Assembly (NCBI GenBank): GCA_037044905.1
Contig: JBAOKB010000166.1
Span: 186,001 to 250,000 of the forward strand
Length of the DNA: 64,000 nucleotides
DNA from: Hortaea werneckii
Lineage: Eukaryota; Ascomycota; Dothideomycetes; Mycosphaerellales; Teratosphaeriaceae
Reading direction: 5' to 3'
The position numbers and the translations under genes are program-made. Each line of letters opens with the position of its first letter. The stretch's first letter is position 1. The notes beneath the pieces are model-generated. The model had not been told where the DNA came from, did not search any database, and was given only the letters and a program-made list of their open reading frames with translations. Positions 57,043 through 64,000 of the stretch are shown here, in pieces.

Positions 57043-60000
57043 TCACAAAGCGTAAGGGTTCAGCGACCGGATAGTCAAGCACCTGCAGATTTGTTAGCAT
57101 TGACATTTAGCTCCTCCAGAAGGGCCACGGGGGCGAACTTACGGTGGGCTCTTGGTCAGGTCCGTCTTCAACAGCACCGGCACACGAGTCATCTCCTTGA
57201 CATCCTGGATATAGTTGCCGCCTTCCTCGCGAAGCGAGAAGTAGCCAAGGTACTTATCCTTGTTCGACAGCTTGCCTTCGGGCGCGTTGCCGTTGTTGAA
57301 GACGCGGGAGTCGCTCTTGGACCGGTGCGGCGCGAGCGCGTTGCGGGTGGGCGAGGGAGGACCGGACTGAGTGGCGCGGTCTCCGCCGTTAAGGGCGACA
57401 CCGGAGTTCTGGTGATCGGTGACCTCGGATGCGTTGTCCTCGTCGTCGTCGAAGAGCGCGTCGACGTCCTGGGTGTCGATGCTGCCGGTGTTCATGTTCT
57501 TCCTTTCAGCCTCTGACTTGATGGCGGCATCACGGGCGACGGAGCTGTTCGTCGGACGGTGACCCTTTGCCGATGGACGTTCGTCTTCCGGCACAAAAGC
57601 GCTAGACGGCACGCCCTTCTCCCAGTACAGCTCGAGGAGACGCTGGTTCTTGTCGAACTCAGCCTTCTTAAGCGGCAGCTGGTCACAGTGGACTCGTTTC
57701 TCAAAGCCGTACTCCGGAATGAGTACATCGAAAGCGGACTCGTACACACAGACGACGATGCCAACGGAGATGAGGTCACCGCCCTGCTCCTCGCTCTTGC
57801 GGCTCATGGCGCGGCAAGACTCAATGTGAACGCTTTGCTCCTGGGCACAGTGTGCGGAGTCCTTCTTGGTGTTGCAGGTCTCAGCAGTCTTAGCCAGGGA
57901 CTCAAGATCTTCGTTGAACTCAACGGCGCCGCCAGAGAGCGCGGCCTCGAGCTGGCGGTGCACCACGATATCTGCGTAGCGTCGAGACGGGTTGGTGAAG
58001 TGGGTGTACATTGGCAGATTCAACGCGTAGTGCGAAATGTAGTCGTCCGGAATCTTGCCAGGCACGAAATACTTCGCGCGGGCCATGGCCTTAACGACCA
58101 GAGTTTCCATTCCCTTACGCACGTCGTCATCCTCGATGCGGAACAGGCTGTTCTGGATGGCAGCAGAGCTGCTAATGTCCATGTCGTAGCCAATGTTCAT
58201 CATGCGCTCAGAGAAAGTCTGCAGACGTCTCGGGTTTGGACTGGCTTGTCGGCGAAGTAGTGCGCGGTCTGGCATGGCTTGGTAGATCTTCTCTGCGACA
58301 AGACCGTTGGCCTTGTGGCTGAGCTCTTCAATCATCTCGTGCGAGGGACTGGAGTCGAAGATGTTCTGCTCGACCGGGACATTCTCGTCGTCGAGCTGGT
58401 AAAGCAGGCGAAGCGGCGGGACAACAGCCTCTTCACCACCAAAACGAGCCTGACGGAATTTCTGCGTTACGTTGTGCAGCATAAGGATCTGCTGTTTGCG
58501 GGTTTCGCTTAGCGATGAGTCTTTGCCATTGATAACAGCGTCGACCTCATCGTAAGCAAGCTTGCCAGAGCTCTTGATGACAGATTTGCCAACCCAAGTC
58601 TCATCGTCGTTGATGCGGCCGGTGGCAGCATTGACATTAAGGACGACCGAAACGGCGTATCGCTCTTGATCTGGCTCCAAACAGCAGACCTCTTGAGCAA
58701 GCTTCGGCGGGAGCATATTGACGCTTCTATTCATCAAGTAGACGCCCGTACCACGCTTCTTGGCCTCTCGGTCAACAAGCGAGTTGTGTTTGACGAAGTG
58801 CGCGACATCCGTGACGTGGATGCCTATTTCGACCTTGCCATCACCCAAATCCTTGAAGTGCAGGGCGTCATCGAGCTCCTTGCTGCCATTGGGGTCAATA
58901 GTGAAAGTCTGCTCCTGGCGGAAATCACGACGGCCTTCAAGAGCAGCCTCACCGTCCTTCTCGACAGACCAATCTTCGTAGCCAACGTTCTTAATGACTG
59001 CATCGGAGAAGTCATCAGGTCCGAAGTTGTTATCGCGCAGGAGGGCATCCGTCTCCACCTTAAGGTCACCGGCATCTCCAAGCTGTTCGACAAGGGTGCC
59101 GAAGGGGTGCAGAGAAGTGATAGGCCAGCGCTTGATGCAGGCCACGAAGATCTTGTTAGCATAGTCCTGGTGACGCTCGACAAAGTCCTTGGGGGCCTGC
59201 TCTGTCGGAATAGCAATCAAAGGTACACGCTTGTCCGTCGGCTTGAACCAGACGATCTTGGGCCGGTCTTGCTGGCGTTCTTGTTGACGAGCGTTGTTAC
59301 CGCCGTCACGAGCTTGACGCTCGGCCTCTTGCTTTTCCTTGGTAGCCTGGCTGCTCGGACGCAGCAGACCCAGAGTGCCGGAGAACATCTGACCTGCAAC
59401 ACGCTCGATAACCGCCACAACGTGACCGGCGTACAGCGGCTTCTGCTCGTCATTGATTTCGTCCTCCTCCATCAGCAGCAAGCTCTGTCCCTCAACCTCG
59501 ACATCGTCATTCTTCTTCTGAGTCGGCCTCTGCTTCAGACTGCCACGGCGGCGCAGGCCTCCAACTTCCGTCGAGGAGCTCTCTGGAGCAGTGGTAGCGT
59601 CATTTACCGCCGTAACGCTGCCGCTACGCTGGTCTGTGGCATCCTTGCGCTTCTTCTTCTCTTCCTTTTCGCGCTTTTGGCCCCAGACCTCGTCTACGTC
59701 GAGGAGTTCGACGGCAACCAAGTCGCCTTCCAACGCCCGGTTGCGATCCTTGCTACCGCAAATGAAAATGTCGGCATCGAGGTCAGTGGTAGTGACATAC
59801 GCATCGCTGCGGTTCTTCTTGTTGACACGGAGGATACCCGCGACAAGCTGGCCGTCAGCGAGCAGAGCTGGCAGAGTCGCTTGTGGAAGATAAGGAGTGA
59901 AGAGCGTCTTGCGCTGCTGCTGTTGCTGTTGTGGGAATTGGGGACCATTGTGCTGGCCCGTGAGTTGGTTGAGGGCTGGCGCAGGGATGCCAGCCTGCTG

Positions 60001-61359
60001 GTAAGCCTGCAATTGCGCAAGCTGAAGGGCATTGAGCGGCTGACCTCCAAACATGTTCGGCTGCTGCATGAGCACCTGACCTTGAGGAAGCTGCATCAGC
60101 GGTGGCTGGGGCTGATACTGGAAGCCGCCCAAGCTGTTGATAGACTGAGCCTGTGCAGAGCCGCGCGGACGGTGGCCAGGCTGGAATGGCTGAGCACTGG
60201 TGTGCTGATTCATCTGGAAGTTGCCCATGTTCTGGTGCTGCGGCTCGTTCACCATTGGCGGCGGAGGCCCTTGCTGGCGCCAGTTGCCTTCGAAATTACG
60301 GGAGCCAGTTCGGCCGTGACCCTGGCTGCCACGTCGGTTGATTTCACTGCTGTCGTTTGTGGCTTGTGGGCCAGGGAACTGGAAGCCTGAAGGACCGCCG
60401 CGGGTACTGGCGGCCATCCCTCGTCCGCCGACAGCCATACTTTGGCTCCGGCCATGTCCGCGACCACCCATACCACCGCGAGGTGCTGTGGTCGGCGCAG
60501 GCGCCGGTGATGTGGACTGTCCGGGCTGCGCAGGGCTGTTGGATCGCTCGGTAGTTGAAGGAGATGCGCCGCTGGCCCCCGGAATTGGGAACTGGAAGCC
60601 ACTAGCTTTCCGTTTTGCTTCCGCCAACTCTGCGGCCTTCTTGGCTTCGGGCAACGCAAGCGAGTGCCTGCGCGCGTGTCCACCTCCTGCGGCGCCACCG
60701 CCTCGTCCTCCACCGCCACCGCGGGGAGCATTGTTCTCGTTTCGGTTCTGCCCACCCGGGAAGCTGAAGTCGCCGCCGAAGGCAGATCCGGATGCTCCGC
60801 TCGAGGGGGCTGGAGGAGGGCCCATGTTACTCATGCCCATTCCCATGGTGGGCATTGCAGACTGGTTACGGCGGTGTCCGGTTGGGGCAGCAAGTCCACC
60901 AGTCATGGGGATACCCAACTGCTGCTGTCCCATCTGCTGCTGAGGAAATTGGAAGGCGTTGGGGTTGGGCGAGACATTGAGATTCTGCATCTGGCCTTGC
61001 AGTTGCTGAAACTGGTTGGGCAGTTGTTGCTGCTGTGGAATCATGCCCATGTTGACGTATTGCTGGTGGGTCGCCGCGATCTGCTGTTGCTGTTGCTGCA
61101 GCATTTCAATCTGCTGTGCCAGAGCTAGCTGCTCCACTGTAGCCGTCTGTGGTAAGCATGTGCTTGGGTACGTTGTTGAAGGATTGTGCACGTTATTGTG
61201 AGGGTAAAGGTCATTCTGATGGATATCAGAGTCGTAATAGAAGTGGTTGTACGTACTCATCAAGGGGGTCATCTCAGATGGGCTGCGCCGGTGAGCGATG
61301 TGCAAGCGACGCCCAGCTGGCCCCTGAGGGCCAGTCTGCTGCTGATTTTGCTGGTCCAT
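57043..61359 (-). CDS. SSD1: Ssd1-like RNA-binding translational repressor (inactive RNase II fold)
   Basis: Cytoplasmic mRNA-binding repressor of cell-wall and growth genes, controlled in yeast by the NDR kinase Cbk1. Three exons: 61257-61359, 57143-61136 and 57043-57082; 1,378 aa. Intron 1 (61137-61256, 120 nt, GTACGT, CAG) is in frame and joins SEMTPLM to MEQLALAQQIEMLQ, the family's exact pattern. Intron 2 (57083-57142, 60 nt, GTAAGT) adds the C-terminus CLTIRSLNPYAL. The N-terminal 500 residues are Gln/Gly/Pro-rich and disordered with many Cbk1-like HxRxxS sites (HRRNQSAM, HARRHSLAL, HGRSQSMAV). Cold-shock domains start at KTLFTPYLPQATLPALLADG; the RNB domain has DPNGSKELDDALHFKDLGDG, in which one catalytic Asp is Glu, consistent with the known loss of nuclease activity. 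No frame break. Confidence 0.96.
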
Positions 61360-63070
61360 TGTTGACTGGCGTGTCGGCTAGGATGTTTGGCTTATAGTAA
61401 GGGTAGACTATGTCGAAGGCGCTGAGTTACACAGTCACACAGTCGAACAGCTTGTAGGGGTAATGGGTGAGACCGGACAAGCCGCTTTTGGTGTGACGTA
61501 TGCTTTATGGTGAAGACGGCGGGAAAACCCCCAGTCTGCGTGGAGAGCCAAGACAAAGCGCCGTGTGGACAATTGCTATGCTCTTGACAGGATCACGAAG
61601 GTGTGCGGAGATGGCTGGTATGGTCTGTAGTGGACGAGTGCTATGTCGAGGTCGAGGGTAAGGATCGAGGGCTGGCAGGCTTCGGCCAGCGTCAGGGAAG
61701 CGGGATCCGCTCAGGACGAGGCAGTGGGCCTCAATGCTGACTGACCACAAAGAAGGAGCAGCGAACGATATGAAGAAGGGCGTGGACACCGCCGGACGCT
61801 CGAGAGAGAGGGGCAGGTGCACAGGAGGGCACGGGAGCGATAGGGAGTGATGATAGGAGAGGAAGGGAGAGCGGGATGGGATGGGATGGGACACCGACGT
61901 GTTCTTGATGATGCAGGCCGCTTTGTGGGAGGTGGAGGTGGTGCGTGGCCAGAGCTTGCCTTGCACGGATCTTCCGCCCGAGACGGCAACGGCTCTGGCT
62001 TTGGCTTTGTCCAGGGCTCCTTCACTCCCTGGGAACTCACACAAGCAGGTCGACGTCAGCACCACCCGTCCAACATTATTCAATCCTCCCGCTGGAAGCG
62101 CTACACCCGCAGGAGAGGCACAGTCTCGCTAGTAAGCATTCACGGCTTTTCAATGTCATCTCGGCCTATACGCATGGCAGGCACATTAGGGAAATGGGAG
62201 TGAAATGGCCAGACTGCCTCCGGCTGGTGCCATCGCGATCATCAACAAGGCGCGCCGGAGAACAGCCATTGGCGTGCACCGCATTTCTTTCATCATGATT
62301 TCTGGGAACAATCCTAAGGCCAACAAGGGCGGAAAACCCTCTCGCGTGTCCGCCGAGCCACTGGCGTATGACGGGTCGCTTCATTGACCTAACCGATGTA
62401 GACTGTGCCCAATGTGCCCATTGTGTATCACATTGATGATTGCACTGTAGATAACAGCGCTTCGTTCTTAGCGGGCCTCGTGTTTTCCCGTGCGGCTTGC
62501 GACTTGCTACTAAGGGGGAGAACTGCTCCATTGCTTTCCGTTTGCTAAGTCGCACAAGTCTGTCACCAAGGTCGAGTTTCATGTCAGGCGTGTTCTCGAA
62601 AATCTAGCGGACCCATTGAGACGGTATCAACCGTACGGGCGCAAAAGGTTCGTAACGGTCGGCAGTGCGAATCGGCCTCGTCATTCAATGCCATCCCCTG
62701 CAATAATAATACCGAACGCATGGAGAGGGCCGGGTGGCTACCTTTAGGGTCTACAACCGACGGCCCGAGAGAGATGCATCGGCGCTGCTCTGCCTTAACA
62801 CCGACAGGCGCGAGGGCGAGGATTGTTTCGCGGAGCTTCACATTCACAGCAAGCCGCGTTCACTACGCGGCACACTGCCGCGCCGAACCATCTTGAGATA
62901 CTCGCGCGCACACCCATTCTCGCCTTGTTCACTCGCGCCACTCATGATGACCGCGGCATTTCATCTTGCTCACATCCTCGACACTTCCGCTAAGCACAAC
63001 CTCAGCATAACGCGGTAATCGCTTGCTGGTCCGTCCGCGTCTTTATATCCTACCGTACATCACCGTTGTC
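61360..63070. other. Divergent upstream region of SSD1 and GLE1
   Basis: 1.7 kb between two divergent starts, with an SSD1 leader of unknown length. Only short frames without family character; no RNA gene seen. Confidence 0.5.
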
Positions 63071-64000
63071 ATGAGCTCGCCTTTACGTTCCTCAGACCCT
63101 TCGAGGTCCACCACTCGATCGGATACATCTCGACACAGTCGCTACGGTTCCAGAAATGGCACCACGAATGGCTTCCACCGCTCGTACCGCGAGAGCACTG
63201 CGGAAAGTCCCTCCCGCCAGCTTTGGGACGACTTCCATCGGATGATGCTAGACGGCAACAAAGCATTCACTCACGAACTCGACACCAAGTCCTCAGAGCA
63301 GGAGAAGTTACATCGGCAAGCTCTGCAAGAGGCGTTGCAGCGTCACGAGAAGGTTCGCCAGTCAGCTGAGCGGGCAAGGGAACAACTTCAGATCGAGATA
63401 GAACTCGAGAATCGAAGGCGGGAAGAGGAAGAGAAGCGGAGACTCGAGGAAGCGCGCAGGAAGCTTGCTGAAGAGGAGACAGCGAAGCAAAGACGAGAGC
63501 TGGAAGAGGCAAAGCGGAGAGAAGAAGAACGCAAGCAGCAGGAAGCCCTGAAGCGCGAGAAAGAAGAGCAATCGCGGCGCGCAGAGGCCCAGAAACAGCG
63601 CGAAGAGCAGGAAAGAACTGAACGGAAGGCTGCGCAAGAGAAGGAAGAAGCAGATCGGAAAGCCAGGGAGGAGGCTGCCGCAAAGGCGAAGCAGCAGGAA
63701 GCACAGCAGGCCAAAGCACCACCTCGACCGACTGTCCAGCCCGTGCAGCCCGCTCAGCCCGCTCCATCCCAGGCTCAACCGCCTGCTGGAAGCTCAGCTC
63801 CTGCTACACAACCATCTACCTCCAACGAAGCGGCGCAAGGGCTGGTCTCGACAACCGAGCAGCGCGAGGCAGTCCATCAGAAGTATCTTGCTCTTCACAA
63901 ACACTTGAAGAAGGTCCGGGCTTACGTCGAGGATGAGTGCAAAAAGAGAGGCATCAAGAACCAACTCAGCGACATGAGACGGGAAGTCAACAAGATCATG
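63071..64000 (+). CDS. GLE1: mRNA export factor Gle1, 5' part (cut by window edge)
   Basis: Nuclear-pore protein that, with IP6, activates the DEAD-box helicase Dbp5 in mRNA export. Open from ATG 63071 (MSSPLRSSDPSRSTTRSDTS) to the right edge without stop, 310 codons. Order: Ser/Arg-rich N-terminus; QLWDDFHRMMLDGNKAFTHE; a long charged coiled coil of Glu/Arg/Lys heptads (about residues 75-220); a Pro/Gln linker; then HQKYLALHKHLKKVRAYVED and the NQLSDMRREVNKIM segment that opens the conserved C-terminal domain. That last part is the main reason for the name. The conserved GLE1 domain itself lies beyond the window. Confidence 0.85.
   Translation, partial: MSSPLRSSDPSRSTTRSDTSRHSRYGSRNGTTNGFHRSYRESTAESPSRQLWDDFHRMMLDGNKAFTHELDTKSSEQEKLHRQALQEALQRHEKVRQSAERAREQLQIEIELENRRREEEEKRRLEEARRKLAEEETAKQRRELEEAKRREEERKQQEALKREKEEQSRRAEAQKQREEQERTERKAAQEKEEADRKAREEAAAKAKQQEAQQAKAPPRPTVQPVQPAQPAPSQAQPPAGSSAPATQPSTSNEAAQGLVSTTEQREAVHQKYLALHKHLKKVRAYVEDECKKRGIKNQLSDMRREVNKIM

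Noticed and set aside
58666..60390. 574-codon plus-strand open frame opposite SSD1
   Set aside because: Exactly antisense to conserved SSD1 coding sequence and without any recognisable domain; GC-rich third positions leave the antisense frame open.
63267..63778. Two hydrophobic-looking minus-strand frames (166 and 138 codons) opposite GLE1
   Set aside because: Leu/Phe/Ser richness is the reverse complement of the Glu/Lys/Arg coiled coil; not membrane proteins.
1..64000. CRISPR arrays, insertion sequences, LTR elements
   Set aside because: No regularly spaced repeats, terminal repeats, transposase or reverse-transcriptase motifs were found; tandem repeats present are microsatellites.

Overview
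This window comes from a filamentous ascomycete (Pezizomycotina). Genes carry short GT-AG introns of about 50-280 nt, coding DNA is GC-rich, and intergenic DNA is full of homopolymers and microsatellites. The gene set is ascomycete: INO1, RXT2, BRC1, SSD1, SCY1, RPN13, a Ser-rich GPI protein, an NRPS-like reductase and AMF1-type transporters. The class within Pezizomycotina could not be fixed.

Layout. 0.1-11.3 kb: a DHCR24/DWF1-like FAD oxidoreductase (+), INO1 (-), a GPI-anchored Ser-rich protein (+), dipeptidyl peptidase III (+) and RXT2 (-). 12.0-22.5 kb: BRC1/RTT107-like BRCT protein (-), mitochondrial branched-chain aminotransferase (-), SCY1 pseudokinase (+) and a bHLH factor (+). 24.6-29.3 kb: a conserved fungal protein of unknown function (-) and exosome subunit RRP42 (+). 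29.3-33.9 kb: gene-poor DNA holding one intron-containing tRNA-Ser(AGA). 33.9-45.8 kb: the accessory block, with an MFS transporter (-), a small unrecognised gene or pseudogene (-), an adenylation-carrier-reductase NRPS-like enzyme (+), an ankyrin protein with a STAND-type N-terminus (-) and a second MFS transporter (-). 47.0-64 kb: RPL6 (-) and RPN13 (+) head to head, a GPI-anchored sorbosone-dehydrogenase-like beta-propeller (-), ORC1 (+), CPD1 (-), SSD1 (-) and the start of GLE1 (+), cut by the right edge.

How genes relate. Most are independent housekeeping genes. The 33.9-45.8 kb block is the only candidate functional unit: a carrier-protein-bound acid reductase flanked by two transporters, with a divergent promoter region between the reductase and the small gene/transporter. 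It looks like a compact specialised-metabolite locus, and it is the best candidate here for something undescribed.

Quality warning. At least thirteen otherwise well conserved genes, several of them essential (ORC1, RRP42), are interrupted by single-base frame changes, many in short homopolymers. The simplest reading is uncorrected sequence errors, so gene boundaries given here span those breaks.
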